Origin: Granulicella sp.
Lineage (GTDB): Bacteria; Acidobacteriota; Terriglobia; Terriglobales; Acidobacteriaceae
DNA: 49,005 bases
Direction: 5' to 3'
NCBI GenBank assembly: GCA_003138795.1
Contig: PLHC01000076.1
Location: forward strand, 1 to 49,005
The notes beneath the pieces are model-generated. The model did not search any database, had not been told where the DNA came from, and saw only the letters and a program-made list of their open reading frames with translations. The translations under genes were made by a program, and so were the position numbers. Below are positions 1 to 8,800 of this stretch, piece after piece; positions within the stretch are counted from its first letter, which is position 1; each line of letters begins with the position of its first letter.

Positions 1-456
1 TTTGAAATGCGATTCCCCTGTCTTTTCCCGGCACCTTCTTTGCAATGTTGAACTGGCCGCCAATTGCGGATGCGGCGTCGAAAAGGGTCACCTCGAAGCC
101 ACGTTGCGCGGCCGTTGTGGCAAAGCTTAGACCGGCAGGGCCGGCCCCAACCACCGCAATCCGGTGACGCGTCGGCGACGGAGTCACCTTGAGCAGGGTT
201 TCATGACAGGCACGCGGATTCACGAGGCAGGAAGTGATCTTGCCGGCGAACGTATGGTCCAGACAAGCCTGGTTACATCCAATGCAGGTGTTGATCTCAT
301 CCGCCTTACCTTGTTCGGCCTTTCGCACAAAAAGGATCGGCCCCTCGCGTGCCCGCACCAAATCGCGCAACGACTCGGAGCCCTCGTCCGAATGCCGCTG
401 CCCAATTGCGCAACAGCTATTTGCAGCTGCGTTGCCGGGAACAGTTAACGACTACC
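1..456 (-). pseudogene. 3' part of a 2,4-dienoyl-CoA reductase (FadH / old yellow enzyme-NADPH oxidoreductase) family gene, lacking the N-terminal TIM barrel; runs off the left edge
   Basis: Manual minus-strand translation gives FVRKAEQGKADEINTCIGCNQACLDHTFAGKITSCLVNPRACHETLLKVTPSPTRHRIAVVGAGPAGLSFATTAAQRGFEVTLFDAASAIGGQFNIAKKVPGKDRGIAFQ, with the FeS-cluster cysteine region and an FAD GxGxxG motif. The same-strand upstream DNA is occupied by another gene, so the ~330 aa N-terminal domain is absent. Confidence 0.7.
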
Positions 457-993
457 GAGGGGAAAGCGATTGCGGATTTCGTAGCGAGAACCGGTGGTTC
501 CCAGTAAGCTTTCGTAGAGTATAAATTCCTCGGCAATAAATTTGGTGAAGGTTGGTTGGCGGTGAATCCTGCTCTTCAGTTCACGGAGTTCTGGGCCGCG
601 GCCTACGCCTTTGCCGCGGGCGAGCGTGATGTGCGGATGGTAGAGACGCGACTCGGGCACGTACCCGCACAGGGCAGTCGCCGCTGTGACGCGTTGATGG
701 AGGGAGAGTAGTTCGGGAGTGAGCCTGACACTGGCACTGAAGATCCCGGCGCGGTCGAAGAAGCCTAATGCCTCAAGCTGTATCGTAACGGGCGGCGAAC
801 GTAAGTCACGAAGCCGTGCGGCTAGGCACGTATATGCTTCCGGGCCAGTGTTGCCCAGAAACTGCAGCGTGATGTGCCACGATTCTGGCGCTGCCCAGCG
901 CAGCCCATCTTCCCTGGATTTAAGCCACGCCGAGGCTGCCGAGAGCTCGCCGATTACTGTAGTCGTCAAGGAAATCCCGATAAACAGACGCAT
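445..993 (-). CDS. thpR: RNA 2',3'-cyclic phosphodiesterase (2'-5' RNA ligase family, ThpR/LigT)
   Basis: MRLFIGISL start and paired HxT motifs (HITLQFLG and HPHITLARG). Confidence 0.9.
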   Translation of the reverse strand: MRLFIGISLTTTVIGELSAASAWLKSREDGLRWAAPESWHITLQFLGNTGPEAYTCLAARLRDLRSPPVTIQLEALGFFDRAGIFSASVRLTPELLSLHQRVTAATALCGYVPESRLYHPHITLARGKGVGRGPELRELKSRIHRQPTFTKFIAEEFILYESLLGTTGSRYEIRNRFPLGSR

Positions 994-1380
994 ACGAAGA
1001 TAGTCTCAGAAGATGGTAGTCATTCGTGGAGAGAGCGTTAAGAAGTCGGGGGTCGTCTTGGTTTGAGGCGGGCGTAATCCGGAGCGATGTTCGAACAAAC
1101 CTCTTTCAAGCGCCTAATTCTATGGGCGGTTCTACTCCATGTAAGCCCATGGTTATCCGCTAGGTCTCGGTCTCCGATCAGATGCATCTGCCGGAGTTTA
1201 ACGATACCTTTGCCCCATCCTGGGGTGGGCGACGATTTGGGTTACATCATCCGTGTTCATGGTCACGAGTTCAACAACCGGTAGAGCGGTCGAATACGTC
1301 AATGGATACCAAGGGGCATAGATTCAGTAACCTACGGTCCTGCACACAGGCTAAAAAGTAGCAGCTTCTTTGGCTAGGTT

Positions 1381-1470
1381 CGATAATTCATCAACGGCAC
1401 CCCACAGGTGGACCGCTTCCGCGCGCCGTGCACCTGTGGCGTAAAGAGTCATCAGAGAATCAAGTCGCCT
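1381..1470 (-). pseudogene. Possible tyrosine recombinase/integrase remnant
   Basis: The minus-strand ORF contains DSLMTLYATGARRAEAVHL, resembling the LMTLYATGxRRAE catalytic-Arg box of phage-type integrases. No intact flanking domains. Confidence 0.4.
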
Positions 1471-1814
1471 AGAATCTTTCGATTGCGGCGATATCAGAGG
1501 ATTGGTACTGATATATGGGCTTGTATCCACTTTAGCTAGTCTCGGAAGAGTTATGACACGTAGCGAGGCCGCAGCTGTCCTAAAGTGCGAGGCGGCAACC
1601 ACGAGCACGAGTACCTGCGACATACAGCAGTTGTAGTGCGTCGTGCTACGTGTCGTATGACACACCTTAGCAACCCTCAGCGGTGTAGCATCTCAGTGTG
1701 AAGCTCCGAGTCATGTTCGCGACGGTGTATGGCAATGCTCCTTTTGCCCGGGACGAGTGGAAACACCGTAGAGCATCCCGTGTCGCTGTAGCCGAGTTGT
1801 ATACTTCATCCAGG

Positions 1815-2171
1815 ATGCGTCGTTTCCCCACACTTGTCGCTATCATTCTCCTCTTGTTCGCTGGAGCGCCAATGCTCGCATGCGTTAGCGGAAGCACGCT
1901 GATGCATGAGGAGAAGGCCTGCTGCCGCGCCATGCACGGGCACTGCGGTGACATGGAAAAGATGGGATGCTGCCGTAACGAAGGCAAGACAGACAACCTT
2001 CCGCAGCTTCCGAGTTCGGCGCCGATCACAGACCTGCAGTGGATCACCGTCTCAAAGCTCGCAACTGTACCGGATGCCGTTCTGCTAAATTCGATGGTCC
2101 TGCATAAGGCCCCCGATGAGCATTCGCCGCCGGGACTCCAGATCGCCCGAACCACCAATCTCCGAATCTGA
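1815..2171 (+). CDS. Small secreted Cys/His/Met-rich protein encoded ahead of a metal efflux operon (likely start within ORF 1698..2171)
   Basis: MRRFPTLVAIILLLFAGAPMLACV signal-like N-terminus followed by HEEKACCRAMHGHCGDMEKMGCCRNEG. Confidence 0.6.
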   Translation: MRRFPTLVAIILLLFAGAPMLACVSGSTLMHEEKACCRAMHGHCGDMEKMGCCRNEGKTDNLPQLPSSAPITDLQWITVSKLATVPDAVLLNSMVLHKAPDEHSPPGLQIARTTNLRI

Positions 2172-2252
2172 TCCACTCCTATCTCGCACTTCGTTCGAGC
2201 TACGCACGCGTACGCTCGTTTCCGAACTGTACTAGAGACAGGAGATTGCTCC

Positions 2253-3512
2253 ATGAAGGTGGCCTTGTACTGGACCGCCGCATTGGTGCTCGCAGCCGGC
2301 ATCCTCGCATCCGCAGAGGACATGCCCGCAAAGTCGACGCCACTTGCCCAACTAATCGCCGAAGCGGAGGCGAACAATTCACAGATTTCCGCCGCAGACC
2401 ATTCATCGAAGGCCGCAACCTACGTTGCCCAGCAGGTTACGACCTTACCTGACCCGCAGTTCACCGTGCAGCAACTCAGCGTTGGAAGCCCCAGGCCTTT
2501 TGCCGGATTCAGCAACAACAACTTTGCGTACATCGGATTCGGCGCATCACAGGATCTTCCTTATCCCGGCAAACTGCGGCTCAAGGGTGAAGTTGCCGAC
2601 CGGCAGGCGGACACGCAACATGCGCAAGCGGACCAGTTGCGCTCGCTCGTGGACGAACAGGTCAAGCTCGTGTACCTGCGATTGGCCTATAACGGCGCAA
2701 CCGTTGCCATTTTGCAGAAGAACGATGCAGTACTTCAACCACTCATCGAATCCGGGCTGTCGCGATACAGCGTCGGGCAGGGAAGCCAGGCAGAAGTCCT
2801 GCGAGCTGAGTTGGAGCACACCAAGCTTCTGCGGGAAATCACCATGCACCATCAGGAGATGGGGCAGCTTCAGGCCGACCTCAAACAACTGCTGCATCGT
2901 TCTCAAGACTCAGAGGACATCACTCCCGAGCAGCTTTCGGCAACACCGCTGCGCTACACCTCTGAGGAACTGCAAGCGCTCGTTCAAGACCACAATCCTT
3001 CAGTGCATACGGATGTTAGTGCTGTTCAAAAGCAAGCCGCACAACTGAAGTCGGCGCAGCGCGATGGCAAACCAGACTTCAATATCGCCTATATGTTCCA
3101 ACAAACCGGCGCGGACTTTCCTGACTATTACATGCTGACCCTCAACATGAAACTGCCCCGGCATAAGCGAGCAGAAGGTGAAGTAGAAGAAGCGACGGAA
3201 ATGCTGCATGGGTCGAAGCAGGAGCTTGACTCCCAAATGCAGCAGCAACTCGCGGAGGTCCAGAAGCAATACGTCGCTGCCACGACCACGGAGAAGTTAT
3301 TGAAGGAATATCAAGAAGGATTAATTCCCCAGTCACAAGCTGTCTTACGCTCCGAGGAGGCGGCCTACCAATCGAACAAACAGCAGTTCGCGCCCGTGCT
3401 TTCCTCGCTGCTCGATGTGCTGTCATTTGAGCACGATTATCAGCAGGCGCTTCTCGATCATGAAATAGCGCTGGCACACCTCGAAACGCTGACAGGAGCA
3501 ACAATCCGATGA
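2253..3512 (+). CDS. TolC family outer membrane efflux protein (CusC/CzcC-like)
   Basis: Signal peptide, two OEP-like repeats with long coiled-coil segments, and adjacency to an RND adaptor and pump. Confidence 0.85.
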   Translation: MKVALYWTAALVLAAGILASAEDMPAKSTPLAQLIAEAEANNSQISAADHSSKAATYVAQQVTTLPDPQFTVQQLSVGSPRPFAGFSNNNFAYIGFGASQDLPYPGKLRLKGEVADRQADTQHAQADQLRSLVDEQVKLVYLRLAYNGATVAILQKNDAVLQPLIESGLSRYSVGQGSQAEVLRAELEHTKLLREITMHHQEMGQLQADLKQLLHRSQDSEDITPEQLSATPLRYTSEELQALVQDHNPSVHTDVSAVQKQAAQLKSAQRDGKPDFNIAYMFQQTGADFPDYYMLTLNMKLPRHKRAEGEVEEATEMLHGSKQELDSQMQQQLAEVQKQYVAATTTEKLLKEYQEGLIPQSQAVLRSEEAAYQSNKQQFAPVLSSLLDVLSFEHDYQQALLDHEIALAHLETLTGATIR

Positions 3513-5080
3513 ACAAGTACATCGTGCGCACTTCGCTATTTTGGATCGTAGCTCTTGCAGTGGTCGTTGGCGTCATTGCTTACCGATCCCATTTACGGCA
3601 GCAGCCAGTTCTCCATTCAGACGATGTTCAACCGCTTGCGTCCGGCCCTTCACCACAAGCGGGAAACAGCACGGTGACACCTTCGCAAAAGATGGAAATG
3701 CCGCTTGTGCCCGTACAACTCAGTGCAGATCAGATGCAAACCATCGGAGTAAAGACCGGCACGGTTGAGTACCAGCAACTAACCGACGATATCCGGGCAA
3801 CAGGCACCGTGGCCACCGATGAACGCCTTATTTCCTACGTGCAGGTCCGCTTCCCCGGATACATCCGCAAGGTCTTTGCCAATGCCACTTATCAATACAT
3901 CAAGAAAGGCGATCCTCTTTTCACGGTCTACAGTCCTGACCTCGTCGCTACGCAGCAGGAATATTTGTTGGCCCGCCAGAATCAGAAGGCCATGAGTTCC
4001 AGTACCCTCGATGGCGTTGCTTCCGGAGCGGCCTCTCTTTCCGCGGCAGCGGAGCAGCGGCTACAACAATGGGAGATACCCTCCAGTGAGATCGCAAAGC
4101 TGAAATCGAGTGGTAAGGTCATGTCGGACCTGACGATCGACTCGCCAGCATCGGGATACATCACAGAGCGCAATGCACTTCCGAATATGTACGTCGATCC
4201 CAGCACCCGCTTGTACACGGTCGCCGATCTCTCGCGTGTCTGGGTGAACGCGCAGGTGTTTCAGAATGATGTCGGCAGACTGAAGCCTGGAGATAGCGCC
4301 GCGATCACGGTGGATGCTTATCCCAACCGAACCTTTTCGGCGCACATCGAAGACATCCTCCCGCAAGTGGACATGGCGACACGTACCGTGCTGGTGCGGC
4401 TTTCTGTCAGCAATCCCGGAGTCAAGCTCAAGCCGGGCATGTTTGTGAACGTAGACCTGAAATCCGCTTTGGGACGGCAGCTTGTTGTGCCGGCATCCGC
4501 GATCTTTCAGACTGGCACACGGCAGTTAGTCTTCGTCAATCACGACAATGGAAGTCTTGAGCCAAAGGATGTTGTTCTCGGTCCGCAAGAGGGCGACTCC
4601 TTCGTCGTTCTAAAAGGACTCGAAGCTCATCAGCAGATCGTTACATCCGCCAACTTCCTGCTTGATTCGGAGAGCCAGTTACAAGCGGCTGCCGGTTCCA
4701 ACGCTCCGCCGTCACCCGGCGCCGGCAATACAGCTCAGCAACAAACAGGACAGCCGGCGTCAACGGTGAATATCGATTTCACGATCGCCCCCAATCCACC
4801 GCAGAAGGGGCCGAACACCCTGCACGTAAAACTCACTGCCAATGGCAACCCTGTTTTCGGAGCGGACGTCGGCGTGACCTTCTTCATGCCTGCAATGCCT
4901 GCAATGGGCATGGCGGCAATCAAAAAGACTGCACAGCTCACTCCGAAGGGGAATGGCTTGTACGAAGGCCAAATCAATATTGATTCCACTGGAACGTGGG
5001 ACGTAACGACTGTTGTGCAGCAAAACGGTCAGAACGTCGCTACGAAACAACTGCGCGTGAACGCCGAAGGAGGGAGGTGA
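3509..5080 (+). CDS. cusB: Efflux RND transporter periplasmic adaptor subunit (CusB-like) with a C-terminal FixH/YtkA-like domain
   Basis: VRFPGYIRKVFANATYQYIKKGDPLFTVYSPDLVATQQEYLLA, the MFP barrel-sandwich signature; the C-terminal ~110 aa form a separate beta-rich module. Confidence 0.88.
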   Translation: MNKYIVRTSLFWIVALAVVVGVIAYRSHLRQQPVLHSDDVQPLASGPSPQAGNSTVTPSQKMEMPLVPVQLSADQMQTIGVKTGTVEYQQLTDDIRATGTVATDERLISYVQVRFPGYIRKVFANATYQYIKKGDPLFTVYSPDLVATQQEYLLARQNQKAMSSSTLDGVASGAASLSAAAEQRLQQWEIPSSEIAKLKSSGKVMSDLTIDSPASGYITERNALPNMYVDPSTRLYTVADLSRVWVNAQVFQNDVGRLKPGDSAAITVDAYPNRTFSAHIEDILPQVDMATRTVLVRLSVSNPGVKLKPGMFVNVDLKSALGRQLVVPASAIFQTGTRQLVFVNHDNGSLEPKDVVLGPQEGDSFVVLKGLEAHQQIVTSANFLLDSESQLQAAAGSNAPPSPGAGNTAQQQTGQPASTVNIDFTIAPNPPQKGPNTLHVKLTANGNPVFGADVGVTFFMPAMPAMGMAAIKKTAQLTPKGNGLYEGQINIDSTGTWDVTTVVQQNGQNVATKQLRVNAEGGR

Positions 5081-5081
5081 C

Positions 5082-8000
5082 ATGCTCTCCAGAATCATTG
5101 ATGTCTGCGCGCGGAATCGCTTTCTGGTCCTCACCTTCGTCCTTCTCCTGACCCTTGCAGGCATCTGGTCGCTGCAGCATGTGCCGCTGGACGCGCTGCC
5201 GGATATCTCAGATGTGCAAGTAATCGTGCACACGAGTTGGGCAGGCGAGCCGCCCGACGTCATCGAAGATCAGGTGACCTACCCGATTGTGACAAGCCTT
5301 CTGGCTGCGCCTCACGTCAAAGCTGTACGCGCGCAGACCATGTTCGGCGATTCCTACGTCTATGTCGTCTTTCAGGACGGCACAGACTTGTATTGGGCGC
5401 GTTCACGCGTGCTCGAATACCTGCAGCAGATCAGCGGCCGGCTGCCTGCCGACGTGCATCCGGCCATCGGTCCGGATGCAACAGGAGCTGGATGGGTCTT
5501 CGAGTATGCCATCGTCGACAAGAGCGGAACGCATAGCCTCGCCGACCTGCGCAGCTTGCAGGACTGGCACCTGCGCTATGCGCTGGAGACCGTGCCCGGC
5601 GTCTCCGAAGTAGCGAGCATCGGCGGCTACGTTCGCCAGTACCAGGTTCAACTCGATCCGAATAAACTGCTTGCCTACAACATCCCGCTTTCGACTGTGA
5701 TCGACCGCGTGAAAGCCAGCACCAACGAGGTCGGGGGAAGGGTTCTGGATCTAAGCGGAGCGGAGTACATGATCCGCGGGCTCGGCTACCTGCATTCGTT
5801 GAACGATCTTGAAACCGTTGCAGTGGGCAGCAAAAACGGTACACCGGTATTGCTGCGCGACCTGGGAACGGTCTCCTTTGGCCCAGACATTCGCGAGGGG
5901 GTTGCCGAGTGGAACGGCGAAGGGGAGACGGTTGGTGGCATCGTGGTCATGCGGCAGGGCATGAATGCACTGAACGTAATCAAAGGAGTAAAAGAAAAGC
6001 TTCGCGAAATTGCTCCGTCACTCCCGCCCGGCGTTCAGATCCTTCCGGCATACGACCGCTCCGGCCTGATTCAGGATTCAATTGCCACGCTTCAACATGA
6101 TCTGGTGGAAGAGGCCATCATCGTGAGCCTGGTCATCGTGGTCTTTCTTTTCAATTTCCGCTCCGCACTGATACCGATACTGGCGCTGCCCATTGCTGTT
6201 CTCATCTCCTTCATCCCGATCTACCTGTTGGGTGTCAGCGCCAACATCATGTCTCTCGGAGGTCTGGCCCTCGCAATTGGCGTATTGGTCGATGCGGCAA
6301 TCGTCATGGTCGAAAATGGCTACCGCCATCTATCGGATCGGCAGCAGTCAGACAAGATACCTGTGTCCGAACCGGAGCGGCAAGAGATCCTGATTGGCGC
6401 CGCGAAGCAGGTTGGCCCGGCACTCTTCTTTTCGCTACTCATCATCGTGGTTTCCTTCCTCCCCGTCTTTCTGCTGGAAGCACAGGAAGGCCGGATGTTT
6501 CGTCCGCTGGCGTGGACGAAGACGCTCGCCCTGGCGTCGTCCTCGATTCTTGCGATAACACTGGTCCCGGTATTGATGGTGCTTTTCATTCGCGGGCGAC
6601 TGCGACCGGAGAGCGCCAACCCCTTCTCACGGTTTACGCAGGCGATCTATCTCCCCGTGCTTCGCTTTTGCCTGAAATACCGCAAGCTGACCATCGCGAT
6701 CAATCTGATCTTCCTGGCTGCAACACTTCCTATCGTTTTCAAGCTGGGGAGCCAGTTCATGCCTCCTCTGTATGAAGGCTCTGCGCTCTACATGCCCACT
6801 GCGCTTCCCGGTATTGCGATTGACCAGGCGAAGGTTCTGTTAGAAAAACAGGACGCGATTCTGCGCTCATTCCCGGAGGTCGTCAGCGTCTTCGGCACGG
6901 TCGGACGTTCTGACAGCGCCACGGACAACGCACCTCTCGACATGTATGACACCACAATCATGCTCAAGCCGCGCGAGCAGTGGCCGCCCGGCATGACCTA
7001 CGAGAAGCTGATTCAGGAGATGGACGCCAAGTTGCAGTTTCCCGGCCTCTCCAACACTTGGACGAGCCCGGTCGAAAACCGGCTGGACATGGAATTAACG
7101 GGCATCAAGACGCCTCTCGGCATTAAGGTACAGGGGCCTAATGTCGATGGCATCGACCGACTCGCCACACAGATACAGAGCGTCTTGTCAGCGATGCCAC
7201 AGGTAAGCTCGATCTTCGCGGAACGCATCTCTCAGGGCTTCTATGTCAACGTACAGCCGGATCGAGAGGAAGCGGCCCGTTATGGTCTTAGCATCGCTGA
7301 CATCCAGACAGCGGTAGCGTCGGGAATTGGCGGGCAAGACATCGCGGAGAATATCGAAGGACGCGAACGCTATCCAATCAATGTGCGTTATTCCCAGGAT
7401 TTCCGGGATAGCGTGGATAGGATGAGAGACGTATTGATTGCGACACCATCCGGCGCGCAAATTCCGCTCGGACAGGTAGCGCGTATCTCGTACTCGAGCG
7501 GCCCGGCGATGATTCGCGATGAAGATGGTCAACTTACCGGCTATATCTATCTCAACCTCAAAGGCGCGGACTACGGGGGGTTTGTAGATGCAGCGACTCG
7601 AAAACTCCACAACCAGATTTCACTGCCGCCCGACTACAACTACAAATGGTCTGGCGAATATGAATTCGAGTTGCGCGCAAAGGAACGGATGAAACTCATC
7701 CTGCCCGTCGTCTTCTTTACCATCTTCCTTCTGCTCTACATGATCTTTCATTCCGTCGCAGAGTCCGTCGTGTTGATAATCCCCACGATCTACGCCATGA
7801 CAGGCGGTCTGCTGCTGCAATGGATACTTGGTTACAACTTCAGCGTTGCGGTATGGATCGGCTACATTGCTCTGTTTGGCATCGCGGTGGAGACCGGTGT
7901 GGTCATGGTGGTCTATCTCCATGAAGCCCTGGAACACCGCTTGCAGCAGGGCTCCATTCTCAACAACGCCGACATCGAAGCTGCTGTCATCGAAGGCGCA

Positions 8001-8231
8001 GTGCAACGGCTGCGTCCCAAGTTGATGACTGTCACGGCAGTGCTTGCCAGTCTTGTCCCAATCCTTTGGTCGTCCGGTATCGGCTCCGATGTGATGAAGC
8101 CGATCGCCGCACCTATTGTGGGCGGCATGATTACCTCGACCATTCACGTCCTCATACTGGTTCCCGTGTTCTTCGTCATGATGAAGGAACGGGCACTGCG
8201 AACCGGCAAATTACACGCGAAGCGCGTGTGA
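5082..8231 (+). CDS. cusA: Heavy-metal efflux RND transporter, CusA/CzcA family
   Basis: 1049 aa; AIGVLVDAAIVMVEN TM4 motif, LYMPTALPGIAIDQAKVLL, NRLDMELTGIKTPLGIKVQGPN, and C-terminal TM repeat. Confidence 0.93.
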   Translation: MLSRIIDVCARNRFLVLTFVLLLTLAGIWSLQHVPLDALPDISDVQVIVHTSWAGEPPDVIEDQVTYPIVTSLLAAPHVKAVRAQTMFGDSYVYVVFQDGTDLYWARSRVLEYLQQISGRLPADVHPAIGPDATGAGWVFEYAIVDKSGTHSLADLRSLQDWHLRYALETVPGVSEVASIGGYVRQYQVQLDPNKLLAYNIPLSTVIDRVKASTNEVGGRVLDLSGAEYMIRGLGYLHSLNDLETVAVGSKNGTPVLLRDLGTVSFGPDIREGVAEWNGEGETVGGIVVMRQGMNALNVIKGVKEKLREIAPSLPPGVQILPAYDRSGLIQDSIATLQHDLVEEAIIVSLVIVVFLFNFRSALIPILALPIAVLISFIPIYLLGVSANIMSLGGLALAIGVLVDAAIVMVENGYRHLSDRQQSDKIPVSEPERQEILIGAAKQVGPALFFSLLIIVVSFLPVFLLEAQEGRMFRPLAWTKTLALASSSILAITLVPVLMVLFIRGRLRPESANPFSRFTQAIYLPVLRFCLKYRKLTIAINLIFLAATLPIVFKLGSQFMPPLYEGSALYMPTALPGIAIDQAKVLLEKQDAILRSFPEVVSVFGTVGRSDSATDNAPLDMYDTTIMLKPREQWPPGMTYEKLIQEMDAKLQFPGLSNTWTSPVENRLDMELTGIKTPLGIKVQGPNVDGIDRLATQIQSVLSAMPQVSSIFAERISQGFYVNVQPDREEAARYGLSIADIQTAVASGIGGQDIAENIEGRERYPINVRYSQDFRDSVDRMRDVLIATPSGAQIPLGQVARISYSSGPAMIRDEDGQLTGYIYLNLKGADYGGFVDAATRKLHNQISLPPDYNYKWSGEYEFELRAKERMKLILPVVFFTIFLLLYMIFHSVAESVVLIIPTIYAMTGGLLLQWILGYNFSVAVWIGYIALFGIAVETGVVMVVYLHEALEHRLQQGSILNNADIEAAVIEGAVQRLRPKLMTVTAVLASLVPILWSSGIGSDVMKPIAAPIVGGMITSTIHVLILVPVFFVMMKERALRTGKLHAKRV

Positions 8232-8269
8232 TTGTCTTGAACCATCAACCTGAATTAAAGGAGATATAA

Positions 8270-8596
8270 ATGCGTCGCTTACTCGCAGTCATCACTCTCA
8301 CATTAGTTTCTTCCGCATCGTTGGTCTACGCGCAAAGTCAGCAGGCGTTCCGAGGAGTCGTTACCGATTCGATGTGTGGTGCTCATCACATGATGAGCAA
8401 CGTCACTGCCGCCCAATGCACACGAGAATGTCTCAAGCGCGGCGCGGATGCTGCCCTGCAGAGCGGGGATAAGCTCTACACCCTGAAAGGCGATAAAGCT
8501 CAATTCGACAAGTGGGCTGGCCAAAGTGTGACAGTGGAAGGGAAGCTATCCGGAACCAACCTAACAGTGGAGGCCATCACGGGGTCGTCCAAGTGA
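8270..8596 (+). CDS. Small secreted protein with conserved Cys/His motif (unknown function, linked to the efflux cluster)
   Basis: Signal peptide MRRLLAVITLTLVSSASLVYAQ; GVVTDSMCGAHHMMSNVTAAQCTRECLKRGADAALQSGDKLYTLKG; RBS-like aaggag upstream. Confidence 0.75.
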   Translation: MRRLLAVITLTLVSSASLVYAQSQQAFRGVVTDSMCGAHHMMSNVTAAQCTRECLKRGADAALQSGDKLYTLKGDKAQFDKWAGQSVTVEGKLSGTNLTVEAITGSSK

Positions 8597-8609
8597 ACGC
8601 GGTAACTAG

Positions 8610-8799
8610 GGAGTCTCTGCACAAGTTCACCGTCCACAGCCTGATTGATTAAACTTGTGGTCAGGGGTGAAGGACGATGAAGCAGCAGAGTTTGGCGTCA
8701 CAGGTGGGGTTTGAGAAGTATGGCCGTAAGAGTCGCCGTGAGCTGTTTCTGGACGAGATGGAGCAGATAGTTCCGTGGTCAGCGCTGGAGTCGCCCTAA
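8610..8799 (+). mobile_element. Truncated left end of an IS5-like element with the N-terminus of its transposase (ATG 8677, stop 8797-8799)
   Basis: Translation from 8677 gives MKQQSLASQVGFEKYGRKSRRELFLDEMEQIVPWSALESP*, resembling IS5-family transposase N-termini (KSRRExFLxEMExVVPWxxLE). It is cut after ~38 aa. The upstream gagtctctgcacaagttc resembles an IS end. Confidence 0.7.
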
Positions 8800-8800
8800 T

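Noticed and set aside
1087-1284. 65-aa ORF in the degenerate region
   Set aside because: No family recognised; surrounding DNA appears decayed.
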